From Treponema saccharophilum DSM 2985 (GTDB taxonomy: Bacteria; Spirochaetota; Spirochaetia; Treponematales; Treponemataceae), in the NCBI RefSeq assembly GCF_000255555.1, contig NZ_AGRW01000041.1, positions 62,001 through 126,000 on the forward strand: a DNA stretch of 64,000 nucleotides. Direction: 5' to 3'. Made by a program: the position numbers and the translations under genes. Shown here piece by piece: positions 9,427 through 18,297 of the stretch (its first letter is position 1; every line of letters starts with the position of its first letter). A model generated the notes under the pieces. That model saw only the letters and a list, made by a program, of their open reading frames with translations, was not told the DNA's origin and searched no databases.

Positions 9427-9595
9427 CGCGGTCGTGCTTTTCCATCCAGTCGCGCTCGTTTTTCCACGAGGACGATTTTTCCTGAAGCATCTCCGCGTCC
9501 TCCCGCCCCTGAAGCACGCGCCACTCCTCGTACCGCCCGCTCAAAGGCTCGGACTCCCCGTTCTTTTCCCGCAAATCTTCCTTTCCGTCAGCCAT
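9413..9595 (-). CDS. Small acidic protein of unknown function, coupled to the 2H phosphoesterase
   Basis: A 60-residue charged, helical peptide (begins MADGKEDL, ends KHDRDDYE). The start at 9595 was chosen because GGAG lies 8 nt upstream; an in-frame ATG at 9604 is also possible. It overlaps the 2H phosphoesterase start. No known family recognised. Confidence 0.5.
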   Translation of the reverse strand: MADGKEDLREKNGESEPLSGRYEEWRVLQGREDAEMLQEKSSSWKNERDWMEKHDRDDYE

Positions 9596-9635
9596 GCGCA
9601 TCATCTCCGCAAAAAAAATATCGAATGCACCAGTG

Positions 9636-9762
9636 AACCTGTTCGGAAACCGCAATTTCAGAACAGGTTACCCCGAAACGCGATGTTCAGAAACGCGCTA
9701 TCTGCGCGTTTTTGGACTCGCCGACCTGAGCGACACCATTGCTACCGCTCAGGTCTATTATA
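9636..9762. other. Structured leader/intergenic region with three inverted repeats
   Basis: Arms AACCTGTTC/GAACAGGTT (9636-9669), a GCGC-stem followed by T5 near 9700, and GACCTGAGC/GCTCAGGTC (9723-9755). On the minus strand a TATAAT box (9757-9762) precedes them, so a transcript reading into the 60-residue gene would begin with these hairpins. Confidence 0.4.
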
Positions 9763-9769
9763 CATCAAA

Positions 9770-10285
9770 TCAGAACGTGCGGAACGGCTCGGAGAATCCC
9801 TCCTCAAGCCACGCCGATATGCTTTCCGCAACTCCGCGGATTTTTTCCTTTCGCTTCTTCCCGAGAATCGAGCATTCCCAGACGATTCCGACACGCCAGC
9901 CCTGCGACAGAAGCTCCGCGATGTCGCCCAAATCCCGCGCCCTGTTGCGCGCGAACTTCGCCTCCCAAAATTCGCGGTTCGTCGCGGGCATCCTGAATTT
10001 CGCGCAGCCGAGAGAATAAAGCGCGCTTTCTTCCAGGACGGGCGACTGGACGAGCGAGCTTCCGCTCATCCAGCCGTGCGCGTGCCAGAAGCAGCCGTTT
10101 ATGAAGACGACCGCGCGGTAATGCGGGAAAACGATGTCGGGGCTTCCCCTGAGACGCCTGTCGTTTTTCCGGAACCGGAAGCCGAACCTGAAAAGCGCGG
10201 AGCGGAGCGCGACCTCAAGCTTTCCGCCGGTGCTCCGTATCCGGGACATGTTTTTGTGCCGCTGCTCTTCTGTCAGGCGCGCCAT
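9770..10285 (-). CDS. vsr: Very short patch repair endonuclease (Vsr)
   Basis: A 171-residue strand-specific endonuclease that nicks at T:G mismatches left by deamination of 5-methylcytosine. It matches Vsr throughout: N-terminal MSRIRS, then GSPDIVFPHYRAVVFINGCF with the catalytic Asp and metal-binding residues, followed by WHAH, and a C-terminal IVWEC strand. Vsr usually sits beside a C5-cytosine methyltransferase. Here the nearest are the two LlaJI-type methyltransferases 5 kb away, so whether it protects their sites is inference. It is 13 nt downstream of the zinc-ribbon gene. Confidence 0.92.
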   Translation of the reverse strand: MARLTEEQRHKNMSRIRSTGGKLEVALRSALFRFGFRFRKNDRRLRGSPDIVFPHYRAVVFINGCFWHAHGWMSGSSLVQSPVLEESALYSLGCAKFRMPATNREFWEAKFARNRARDLGDIAELLSQGWRVGIVWECSILGKKRKEKIRGVAESISAWLEEGFSEPFRTF

Positions 10286-10298
10286 GATGTCTTCCGCG

Positions 10299-10538
10299 TT
10301 ATTGTCCGAGGAGGGATTTCGCCTCTTTCCTCGTAATCTGCGCCGAAATCCCGCAGTCCGGGCAGTATTTGTAGTATTTTATCGAAAGCGGGATGCACGG
10401 AACAAAAAACACCGTGAGCCAGGCCGAATAGCGCGCAATCCCGAGGTTTATCGTGCGCCCGCACCCCGGGCACGTCCCTTCCTTTTTGTAGAATCCAAGC
10501 TCATGGCTGTACGTCTGAGCGCCGACAAGAAAAAACAT
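10299..10538 (-). CDS. Zinc-ribbon protein
   Basis: A 79-residue protein with paired CPGC and CPDC knuckles (about residues 23-26 and 59-62) that would hold one zinc ion. The hydrophobic stretch between them (YSAWLTVFFVPCIP) could be one membrane segment. It has a strong GGAGGAG ribosome-binding site and sits in an operon with vsr. Similar small zinc-ribbon proteins are common and of unknown role. Confidence 0.6.
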   Translation of the reverse strand: MFFLVGAQTYSHELGFYKKEGTCPGCGRTINLGIARYSAWLTVFFVPCIPLSIKYYKYCPDCGISAQITRKEAKSLLGQ

Positions 10539-10563
10539 CTTCTCCTCCGAATATTTTCATTGC

Positions 10564-10761
10564 TTGGGAAAATTATCATCGAAACGGGAAAAAAGTGTCA
10601 ACTGCGATGCAACAAGCTATCCGGATGTTTCCAACGCAATACCGACAGTAAAGCCGGTACAAGAGCCTAATATTTATCAGGAGATAATTGACAACTGGCA
10701 GGAAACGCCCGAAACCTTGCCGGAGAAAGCTCCGGAGCCAAATCCTGAGGGCAAAAATTAA
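10564..10761 (+). pseudogene. Possible gene remnant with TTG start and proline-rich tail
   Basis: An open frame of 65 codons starting at TTG. The only recognisable trait is a Glu/Pro-rich tail (ETLPEKAPEPNPEG). A good terminator follows, suggesting that a plus-strand transcript once ended here. There is no ribosome-binding site. Could be the 3' end of a lost gene or chance. Confidence 0.25.
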
Positions 10762-10790
10762 TCTATCCTAAACCCAATCCTTCTTTTCTT

Positions 10791-10823
10791 CAGGGCCTGT
10801 GCAAGACGGGCCCTGTTTTTTTT
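10791..10823 (+). terminator. Rho-independent terminator
   Basis: CAGGGCC (10791-10797) pairs with GGCCCTG (10809-10815), then eight T. It ends plus-strand transcription from the remnant at 10564. Confidence 0.8.
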
Positions 10824-10903
10824 GGGGGGCTGAGGTTCAAGCATTCAAAGAAATCCTTAGCCATTCTTCCGATGCCGTGATTCAGGCGAAGCAAGCGAAC
10901 AGC

Positions 10904-10934
10904 AAAAAAAATCCCCTGCCGCACCTGGCAGGGG
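10904..10934 (-). terminator. Terminator of the MIF-like gene
   Basis: Perfect 8-bp stem CCCCTGCC/GGCAGGGG followed on the minus strand by eight T, 18 nt after the stop codon. Confidence 0.88.
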
Positions 10935-10952
10935 AAGGGAAAGGGAGCGGCG

Positions 10953-11294
10953 CTAGAAATTCCCGCCGTTCCATCCCCAGTTGGCAGTTCCCCAATAGGA
11001 AACGTACACCGCGTTTCCCGGGATGCCAAGTTCCTTTTGCAGAATCTCGCACAAGCGGGCGGTCATTTTTCCGCTTGCGCCGCCGTCAACGCCTCCGAGT
11101 ACCTTCACTTCAACATAAGCGCCTTTATCGAGCTTCTTCCCGCCAAAGTAGAGGTCCTGCTTGTCAAGCAGATTAACCATCAGATATGATTCCGGCTTTC
11201 CCATCAGGCTGATGGCCTTTCCAAATTCGGCCCTCAAAACGTCTCTTTTTTCTGCAGGCAACTCCACCGTCACCTTCGCTTCAATCATCGGCAT
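10953..11294 (-). CDS. MIF-like tautomerase (phenylpyruvate tautomerase-related)
   Basis: A 113-residue member of the tautomerase/MIF superfamily. The mature protein would start with Pro (MPMIEAKV), the catalytic base of the family, and the typical PESYLMV strand is present near residue 34. Length is close to MIF (about 115). The gene has an AGGAGG site and a TATACT -10 box (11320-11325), and is monocistronic. Substrate unknown; a role in host interaction is only speculative. Confidence 0.82.
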   Translation of the reverse strand: MPMIEAKVTVELPAEKRDVLRAEFGKAISLMGKPESYLMVNLLDKQDLYFGGKKLDKGAYVEVKVLGGVDGGASGKMTARLCEILQKELGIPGNAVYVSYWGTANWGWNGGNF

Positions 11295-11442
11295 ACGATT
11301 TTCCTCCTGAACGGCCCTCAGTATAGCACAAAACCGCGCTTTTTGCGGCCAAGCGCTTTTGAACTTCCATTAAGGCGCCAGTAGACTTTCGGATTTTATG
11401 ACAGAGCAAAAAAGTGATGTTTGATTTTTCCATGAAGCCATC

Positions 11443-11829
11443 CTACTTGCCAGAGATTATATGAGAATTAAGCCAATTTTTTATATCATCTTTATTCAGT
11501 TTTCCAGAAGCAATATTTAGTCCAAATTCAATTAATTCACTCTGAGAATAGGAAAGTTCAACACCATTCAATTTAAGAAACAATAAAGTCAGATGCACAC
11601 CAATTCTTTTGTTTCCGTCTAAAAAAGGATGATTTTCTATCAGTGAATAGCAAAATTGGGAAGCTTTATCCAAAATACTTTTATAAAGTTCATTTCCGCC
11701 AAAAGTTTGAAAAGGCGCTTTTAAAGCAGAGTCCAACAGATTTTTATCACGAACCCCGTCTATGCCGCCTGTTCTTGCAATAAGAGTGCTATGGATTTTT
11801 ACAACTTGCTCATAGTCAAAAAAAATCAT
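11443..11829 (-). CDS. doc: Doc-type Fic-domain toxin
   Basis: A 128-residue death-on-curing toxin. The core motif HPFLDGNKRIG (about residue 66) matches the Doc variant of the Fic motif, which phosphorylates elongation factor Tu in characterised members. Its start overlaps the antitoxin stop by 4 nt (ATGA). GC content and codon use are lower than in the housekeeping genes, which suggests acquisition. Confidence 0.88.
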   Translation of the reverse strand: MIFFDYEQVVKIHSTLIARTGGIDGVRDKNLLDSALKAPFQTFGGNELYKSILDKASQFCYSLIENHPFLDGNKRIGVHLTLLFLKLNGVELSYSQSELIEFGLNIASGKLNKDDIKNWLNSHIISGK

Positions 11830-12029
11830 TTTGCAAGTTCCTTGTACGCTTCAATATTTTGATTAATTAAAGAGTCTGAAACAGAAAAAAGTTTTTCATC
11901 AGAAACAGTGGAAAACTGATTTTCGTCATCCAAAACAGTAATAATTACTTTTTTCCCATTGTAATTTTCAAGAGTATAATCATCTGTTAAAACTATATTT
12001 CCCTGAATTATTCCTGTAGTTGCGTACAT
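11826..12029 (-). CDS. Antitoxin of the Phd/Doc-type module
   Basis: A 67-residue protein encoded immediately before doc, with a strong AGGAGG site. The N-terminus (MYATTGIIQGNIVLTDD) looks like a short beta DNA-binding fold and the C-terminus is a charged helix (INQNIEAYKELAK), as expected for the part that plugs a Doc active site. Sequence similarity to classical Phd is weak; the call rests on position and 4-nt coupling. Confidence 0.75.
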   Translation of the reverse strand: MYATTGIIQGNIVLTDDYTLENYNGKKVIITVLDDENQFSTVSDEKLFSVSDSLINQNIEAYKELAK

Positions 12030-12049
12030 TTTTCCTGCCTCCTGAAAAA

Positions 12050-12078
12050 AGTATACTACAATACTGCAAATTTGTCGT
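12050..12078 (-). promoter_or_regulatory. Likely promoter of the antitoxin-doc operon
   Basis: -35 ACGACA (12073-12078), 17-bp spacer, -10 TATACT (12050-12055). The -10 overlaps an 8-bp palindrome AGTATACT, a possible site for antitoxin autorepression. Confidence 0.6.
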
Positions 12079-12186
12079 CATGTATTATTCAGCATGAGCG
12101 TTTGTTGATTTGTCCACGGATTGAAGTCTTTACCCTAACCTGCAAACATCACTGAATACAGAAAATTCTTCTTCCAGGAAGCGACG

Positions 12187-12402
12187 GTGCAGTTCCTCAA
12201 AGTTCTTTATATCACCAGCAAAAAAAGCAAACTTGACGGCGCAGAACTTGAAGTGAGCGTAATGCTACTTGCAGGGATAAGCGTGAACCAAATGGCAAAA
12301 CTGTACGGCACCCACAGAAAAACCGTAAAACTTTTCATCAGCAAAAACCAGCTCGACACAGGCGCAAACCTAGCGGGACTCATGGAACTGATGCGGGGGT
12401 AA
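12187..12402 (+). pseudogene. C-terminal fragment of a serine recombinase
   Basis: A 71-codon open frame from GTG whose product from about residue 11 onward aligns with the C-terminal helix-turn-helix of the recombinase at 1170-1814: SKLDGAEL, then a hydrophobic helix, then GTHRKTVKLFI. The whole catalytic domain is missing. It lies between the toxin-antitoxin module and the restriction system, a typical trace of past recombination. Confidence 0.75.
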
Positions 12403-12440
12403 CGTGGGGGAAAGACATAGAGCCCCGCAAGGTCCTGCTT

Positions 12441-13730
12441 TTAGGTATTTCCAATAACATTTGCAAGTTGACTTATCATATCCTTGTCGTGGGGAATGTG
12501 ACGGTACATAAGGGTGCGGACATCTAGGAAAATGCCGTAGATTTTATTGTAAGCCTTTTCTGTTTCATTTTTAAAATCCGCGCACGAATATCCGAAATAT
12601 TCGAGCTCTCCGCCGAGTACGCTTGATTTTCCGGGAAGAATGAACGCGTTGTATATCTCTTTTTCGTTCAAGACATTTTTCACGTCGCCAGGAAGAGAAT
12701 CGGGCTTTCCTTCGATGAATTCCGCGTAAGCAATCTGCTTCACGATTGAGCCTGTGCCCGGCAAATCGTAGTCGCGTTTTGAGACGCCGTATTTGTAGTA
12801 TTTTGAATCAAGGACGAAAATTTTTTGCTTCTGTGTTCCTCTGCCTGTAATCATAATCGTATCGGGCCGGAGGGAATATTTTTTGTAGATGTCGTTTCCG
12901 AAATTTGCTTCGCCTTTGCCGTCAATAATCCAGCGGCATTTCGGGTAGAACTTTTCCTTGTCGCTTTCTCCGAACACTGTATCGACAAGTCTTTCCCAAA
13001 CGCTTTCAAAATGCTCTGTTCCATAATAAAACGACTTTTCTTCGGAAGAAGAGTCCATGTAGTCGATTATGGCGAGCATGTTCTTGAAAAGCAGAAGTTT
13101 TTTTTCCTCAAATGTTTGCGATATTTTTGAATTGAGCACGGAACGGAAGAGATTCGAGTTGAATTTGAGCGCGCCCTTTTGCGGAGCGAACGAAGAGAAA
13201 ATCCACCCGATTTTTAAGAAGCTCTCGAAAACAAGCGTTTTGTGTATTTGGCTTATCAGTTCGTTTTCGTTGTGGTTCGTCTTTCTCGTGACAAATTCGA
13301 GATACACGGAAGAACCTTCCACCAACTGCGGCTTTACCTGCTTTATCGTCCTCCCCCAGTTTATTTTTCCTGAGGAAGCGCGGCTGTAGACCGTCTCTCG
13401 CTCCGAATAGTAGCCGTTTTGAAGGAAATCTTTTATGAGAAACATGTAGGCATGAATCGGAAATGCTTTCGACTGCGCTTTTTGTGCGTCGTTCAGAATA
13501 TAGGAGTCCTCATTGTCCGAAAAAGTGGAAAGTACCGAAATAAGATTCAAAATGTCCTTTCGGATTTCTTTTTCATCATCAGCCTTCCTGTAGCCGAGCG
13601 GAAACTGAACACGAAGTTTTCCGCTTTCGTGTTTGATACCGACAAAGTCATCGCCAGAAAGTTTTGCGTCATAAAAACATATATCTTTGAGAGAAAGGTT
13701 TGAAAATGAAAACTCTTCTTTGTCGTTCAT
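12441..13730 (-). CDS. LlaJI-type restriction endonuclease subunit (McrC-like nuclease)
   Basis: A 429-residue McrC/LlaJI-R2-like protein, the nuclease half of a two-subunit GTP-driven restriction enzyme. A PD-(D/E)xK-type core is visible as RPDTIMI followed by FVLDSKYYK (about residues 295-325). The start is 3 nt after the stop of the McrB-like partner. Known LlaJI systems recognise an asymmetric site and use two methyltransferases plus R1/R2; this locus has all four in the same order. The actual site here is unknown. Confidence 0.82.
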   Translation of the reverse strand: MNDKEEFSFSNLSLKDICFYDAKLSGDDFVGIKHESGKLRVQFPLGYRKADDEKEIRKDILNLISVLSTFSDNEDSYILNDAQKAQSKAFPIHAYMFLIKDFLQNGYYSERETVYSRASSGKINWGRTIKQVKPQLVEGSSVYLEFVTRKTNHNENELISQIHKTLVFESFLKIGWIFSSFAPQKGALKFNSNLFRSVLNSKISQTFEEKKLLLFKNMLAIIDYMDSSSEEKSFYYGTEHFESVWERLVDTVFGESDKEKFYPKCRWIIDGKGEANFGNDIYKKYSLRPDTIMITGRGTQKQKIFVLDSKYYKYGVSKRDYDLPGTGSIVKQIAYAEFIEGKPDSLPGDVKNVLNEKEIYNAFILPGKSSVLGGELEYFGYSCADFKNETEKAYNKIYGIFLDVRTLMYRHIPHDKDMISQLANVIGNT

Positions 13731-13733
13731 ATT

Positions 13734-15314
13734 CTATTGCTCATTCGCTGATTGAACAAAACTTGTGTCTTTGAAAATACTCCAGTCACAACTCTCATTT
13801 TCTTTTCCCTTGAACTTTTCGACGATGCTTTCAAAATAAGCGTTTTCCTGAATGTTAAAAATGTCGTCGTGATTGAATTTGAACGCGTCGTCCCAAAGAT
13901 ATTTCAAGACCTTCTCTGCAAATTTTTCTTTTGAGATTTTTCCATCTGTTTCCTTCACAAACCAGCAGCCAAGCCTTTTGTCCTCCATGCTGCTCATTCC
14001 CACAGAGGACGAACTCTCGCTGATTTTTTTGTTTATGAAAGTCTGAAAGTTTTCCCAAGTGACTTCTGTTCCGCCGATTTTTGCGTTGCGCTGTGCATCC
14101 GCGTCTTCTCCTTCAAACTTGTTCTCCACAAGTTTCATGTCCCATCTTCGCTGAAACGCGTTGTCCAGTGTGAAAACATTCTGGTCGCTTGTGTTCATCG
14201 TTGCAAAAAGCGAAAGATTTGGAGGAAGGCGGATTCCTGTAAGCGCGGAAAAATGAAGCTCTCCGATTTCGATTGCCTTCTGCGACTCGTCCGCTGATTT
14301 TGTTGCGATTCCGTCATCCTCGTTCTGCAACTTGTGGTTTGTGTCCGCATAAAGGTTTTCACGGATATACCAGTTCATAAAGTCGTTTTCTATTGAATAA
14401 CGGCTCCAGCCATTGCCGTAAGAATAACCGCCAGTTGTTTCAGGTTTGCCGTCCGTTATTCTGTCTAACAGCTGAAACACATCTCCGAAGATAGCAGCGG
14501 CATTCCCCCGGTTTATTTCTTCAATGATGAGATAATATTTTTTTGAAGGATTTAAGTAAGCCCTTCTCAAGATTTTCGTAAATGGACCTGGCTTAAATTT
14601 ATAGGAAATGGTTCCGTCTGTATTATTCGGCAAAATCTGCCCTACGAAATCCGCATTCGTGTATTCTGGGTGGAAGACGACGCGCATTTTCTGGTCTTCT
14701 GGCAAGTCTTTTGTTTCCTCGTCTATTTTGTGCGATTTGCCGGAGCCAGGGACGCCGTAGAAGATGGTTTGTGTGGGGGGCGAGATATAATCTTTATTTG
14801 AAGGAGAGTTTTCTAAAGAGTCATCTTTATTTGTGATTTTTATTACTGGCTCGATTATGATTTCACTGTTGTCATTTTTTATGAAATTTAAGATTGAATT
14901 TTCTCCAATCAAAAAATCTCTGAGAATGAAATTTTTAGCTCCATCCATTCTATAAAGATAATAACGAGTTGTAGATTCATCATTAATTCTAAGTCTAACT
15001 TGATATTGTATTCTTTCGTTATCACCAAAATGCTCTACAATCTCACTGTAATTTGATTCAAAAAAGTTTGAATTGAATTCTGCCTTTTGAGAACCGTTCC
15101 TGTAATAATATAACGGTAAACTAGAAATCAGTTTTGAAAAAGCAAGGAGAAAATCATTTTTTCTAAGAATTACAACTATAATGTCATTATTTTGCTTCGC
15201 TCCTAGAAAATCAAAAATTTCTTTGGAGATATTTATGCTTGATTCCTTTGAAAGATTTTCTGAGAATTTATATTTCGCATTTTGATTTTTAATATGCCAC
15301 TCGATTTTTTCCAT
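13734..15314 (-). CDS. LlaJI-type restriction subunit, McrB-like AAA+ GTPase
   Basis: A 526-residue motor subunit. An N-terminal DNA-recognition region (about residues 1-175) precedes an AAA+ domain with Walker A GVPGSGKS (about 187), Walker B followed by the McrB hallmark IIEEINRGN (about 261), and MNTSDQN (sensor/GTP specificity). Predicted to translocate DNA using GTP and activate the downstream nuclease subunit. It lies 5 nt after the second methyltransferase. Confidence 0.88.
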   Translation of the reverse strand: MEKIEWHIKNQNAKYKFSENLSKESSINISKEIFDFLGAKQNNDIIVVILRKNDFLLAFSKLISSLPLYYYRNGSQKAEFNSNFFESNYSEIVEHFGDNERIQYQVRLRINDESTTRYYLYRMDGAKNFILRDFLIGENSILNFIKNDNSEIIIEPVIKITNKDDSLENSPSNKDYISPPTQTIFYGVPGSGKSHKIDEETKDLPEDQKMRVVFHPEYTNADFVGQILPNNTDGTISYKFKPGPFTKILRRAYLNPSKKYYLIIEEINRGNAAAIFGDVFQLLDRITDGKPETTGGYSYGNGWSRYSIENDFMNWYIRENLYADTNHKLQNEDDGIATKSADESQKAIEIGELHFSALTGIRLPPNLSLFATMNTSDQNVFTLDNAFQRRWDMKLVENKFEGEDADAQRNAKIGGTEVTWENFQTFINKKISESSSSVGMSSMEDKRLGCWFVKETDGKISKEKFAEKVLKYLWDDAFKFNHDDIFNIQENAYFESIVEKFKGKENESCDWSIFKDTSFVQSANEQ

Positions 15315-15319
15315 AATTT

Positions 15320-16405
15320 TTATGCTCCTAGCCTTTGATTTACAAATAAGTAGTACATAATTGCATAAATGACATTTACACTTACTGCATTTCCTGCCTG
15401 TTTATACAAAGCTCCGTCTGACATTTTTAATTCATGAGGTTTCTTGCAAAATTCTTTTGGGAAGCCCTGAAGATTAAATGCCTCTTCTGGAGTTAATTTT
15501 CTAATGTGGTGAGTTGCTTCTTCTTCTTTTGTGTATTTCTGTTTAAGATACGCAATTGGATTTTCTGAACTGATAAATTCCTGACTAAAATAATTGTCCT
15601 GACAAGCACGGTGCATTTTGTGCATTGTTGCGCATAACGGACGCGCCGTAAGAAGATTAATTTTTGAATTAGACTTAAATCCAGCAGTTCCGTTTGAAAG
15701 AATTGTGGGTTTTATCTTTTCGCTAAGAAAATATTTTGCAGGAACTTCTTTCTCTAAAACATCAAGCGTTGTTTGCTGCTTATAAATTGATTTCATCTCA
15801 TCAATATGGGCATCAAAAACTTGTTTTATATTTTCAGCCGAAAAATCAAATCCATTTGGAATATTTTTGGTTGTCGCAAATATGATGATTCTGTTTCGTT
15901 TTTGAGCGAGTGCAAAATTTTCTGTATTGAAAATGCTTGAAAAAAAGTGATAACCAAGATTTTCTAAATGAGCTTTTATTGTTTTAAAAGTATTTCCTTT
16001 ATCGTGTGTATAAAGGTTTCTAACATTTTCCAACACAACAAAGGGAATTTGTTCTCCCTGTTCCTTTTTTATTTTGAGAATCTTTTCAATTTCAAAAAAC
16101 ATCGTTCCGCGAGTATCTGAAAAACCAAGCTGTTCCCCCATCATGCTGAACGGTTGGCAAGGAAAACCTCCTGTCAGTAAATCAAAATGTAAATTGCGAA
16201 TGTTATCTTCGTTAGAATTGAAGGCAACTATATCGCCCATTTCAATTTCGCCTGTTGTGTCATAATTTGCTTTATATGTTGCGACGGCGTTCTTTTCGAT
16301 TTCAGAAAATGCGACACAATTAAAAGGAATATTAAAATCCTTTTGAATTAGATTTAATGCCTGTCTGAATCCGCCAATTCCGGAAAAAAGTTCTACATGG
16401 TTCAT
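15320..16405 (-). CDS. DNA cytosine-5 methyltransferase (second of a pair)
   Basis: A 361-residue m5C methyltransferase. Motif I is ELFSGIGGFRQA, motif IV GFPCQPFS holds the catalytic Cys, motif VI is VLENVRN, motif VIII LAQKRNRI, and motifs IX-X (KLTPEEAFNLQGFP, QAGNAVSV) close the fold. The start is at 16405, overlapping the first methyltransferase by 4 nt (ATGA). Two methyltransferases indicate an asymmetric site with one enzyme per strand. Confidence 0.92.
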   Translation of the reverse strand: MNHVELFSGIGGFRQALNLIQKDFNIPFNCVAFSEIEKNAVATYKANYDTTGEIEMGDIVAFNSNEDNIRNLHFDLLTGGFPCQPFSMMGEQLGFSDTRGTMFFEIEKILKIKKEQGEQIPFVVLENVRNLYTHDKGNTFKTIKAHLENLGYHFFSSIFNTENFALAQKRNRIIIFATTKNIPNGFDFSAENIKQVFDAHIDEMKSIYKQQTTLDVLEKEVPAKYFLSEKIKPTILSNGTAGFKSNSKINLLTARPLCATMHKMHRACQDNYFSQEFISSENPIAYLKQKYTKEEEATHHIRKLTPEEAFNLQGFPKEFCKKPHELKMSDGALYKQAGNAVSVNVIYAIMYYLFVNQRLGA

Positions 16406-17649
16406 AGGAATTTTGCGATTCCTTTGCCGATTGCATAGGCAAGTTTTACGGGAACGGCATTTCCTATCTGTGCATACCAACTGTTTTGCGAACCATAGAA
16501 AATGTAATCATCTGGAAATGTTTGAATTCGTGCTGCTTCTCTTGGGCTAAGACCTCGACTGCACCAAGGGTGGATATACATATTGCAGTCGAATCTCATG
16601 TGAGAAGTTATTGTTTTGCAGATTTTGTCTTCTTCAAGTTTGAAGTACTTATCTTTGAAAATGTCATTGCGACTTTTGTATGGCATTATGTCCGCAATGG
16701 ATTCATGCAAAGAATTTGCACCTTGAGGAAGCCGAGTATAAATCTCTATGTCGCGAGGATTATTGTAACGATTTTTGTGATTATAAAGTTTGTGTAATTT
16801 TTTATTACCATTTATAAAGTGATAGAAATCATTTTCTGTGTATTCAAAATCACATTCCGTAAAACCAGTATCAGAATCTTCGACATTATTTTTACCTTTG
16901 ATTTTTTTTGTTCCAAGTTTCGGAAGTCCTTCAAGGGCATTTTTTAGAACAAATGGTTTCTGTTTACTCTTGAAAATTTCATCAAATACTGCTTCTGGAT
17001 TTATACCGAGTCTGTTACCGACTACGATAAATCTTTCACGATGCTGAGGAACACCAAAATCTTCTGCATATAAAAGATGAGAAGAAAATTGATAAGATTC
17101 TTTCTGATTTGCGTTTAGATATGTTTCAAAATTTTCTTTTATTTCCTCCCATTTTTTGCTCATTCCACGAACGTTTTCCATAATGAAAAACTTGGGACGA
17201 ACAACAGAGAGAAGTTTTAGATATTCTTTATAGAGTTGGTTTCTTGGGTCATCAATAATTCTCTGGCGATTTGCCATTGAGAAGCCTTGACAAGGCGGAC
17301 CCCCGCAAACTAAATCAGCGTCTTTAAAACGAGGAAGATATTCATCAATTTTTTCATTGAGTTCCTTTATATCGCCTACAAAATATTGGTCATCGGAGAG
17401 ATTTCTGTTTTTTCTGTAAGTTTCATTAAACTGCGGAACAATTTCATTTACGAATATTGGAGTAAAACCTGCTTGTTCCAGGCCTAGAGAAAGACCTCCA
17501 GCACCTGCAAATAAATCTATAAAAGTGAAAGATGGATTTCGCGTTAGCGAAATCGAATCCGTGTGGCAATTCTGGAGATTTTTTCCGGTATCCTTAAAAC
17601 GAGCGTTTAAAGTGGCATCCTTTCCGCTTTTGTTTTCTTCAAAGTCCAT
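16402..17649 (-). CDS. DNA cytosine-5 methyltransferase (first of a pair)
   Basis: A 415-residue m5C methyltransferase with DLFAGAGGLSLG (motif I), GGPPCQGFS with the catalytic Cys (motif IV), MENVRG (motif VI), QHRERFI (motif VIII) and IGNAVPVKLA (motif X). A 43-residue polar N-terminal extension precedes motif I. First gene of the LlaJI-like operon; the methyltransferases come first, as expected if protection must precede cutting. AT-rich relative to the flanking chromosome, suggesting transfer. Confidence 0.92.
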   Translation of the reverse strand: MDFEENKSGKDATLNARFKDTGKNLQNCHTDSISLTRNPSFTFIDLFAGAGGLSLGLEQAGFTPIFVNEIVPQFNETYRKNRNLSDDQYFVGDIKELNEKIDEYLPRFKDADLVCGGPPCQGFSMANRQRIIDDPRNQLYKEYLKLLSVVRPKFFIMENVRGMSKKWEEIKENFETYLNANQKESYQFSSHLLYAEDFGVPQHRERFIVVGNRLGINPEAVFDEIFKSKQKPFVLKNALEGLPKLGTKKIKGKNNVEDSDTGFTECDFEYTENDFYHFINGNKKLHKLYNHKNRYNNPRDIEIYTRLPQGANSLHESIADIMPYKSRNDIFKDKYFKLEEDKICKTITSHMRFDCNMYIHPWCSRGLSPREAARIQTFPDDYIFYGSQNSWYAQIGNAVPVKLAYAIGKGIAKFL

Positions 17650-18297
17650 TGTTTTTTAACCTTTCTTCTATATATAAGTGAATTGTTTCCGCTGAAAAAA
17701 TTGTCATTAAAAATAGCACAAAAAACGCTCCTTTTCCATAGCACCCGAGCATGCAAAAAAAGCTGGCACTCTAAAAACGCACCGTCCATACCGTACAATA
17801 CTTTTCAAAAGGGTGCGACTCAAGAGAGCTTTTCGCGCCGTACAAAATCAGCCGCGACCCTCAGCATCGAGAAAGCAATCCGAACAATTTGCAGAACAAA
17901 ATTGTTTCTGAGTTCATCGAGCTGTTCCCGGACATAGAATGTCACGATAAATAATTTTTCTCAAATCAGTAAAAAGGTGCAATATCATAAACGATGATTT
18001 TTTGCATATATAATCATCGAATAATTACGCATTTACGCTGTTTGGAAATGTTGCAGGACTTTCTTTCTATAAACCTGCACAAAGATATTATCAGGCAAAT
18101 CGTACCACCTTTTCCGCATTTCCATCCGCATAAACCTATCCCCTCCATCCGTATCCCCGGCCCGCATCCATCCGCACGGAGTTTTCCGTTCATCCCGACA
18201 AACGCACCAATTTTATCCGTATAAAATCAAAAAAATATCCCGATAAACACGCATAAAAAGCCGTAAATTCGGGATAAAATCTTGCTAAAAGCCGGAT
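17650..18297. other. Intergenic region with repeated ATAAA-rich motif
   Basis: No complete gene. A short plus-strand frame ends in FIELFPDIECHDK (stop near 17952) and may be the tail of a lost gene. From about 18130 to 18300 a degenerate motif of the type CCG-N-ATAAA occurs about eight times in direct orientation. Function unknown. Confidence 0.35.
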
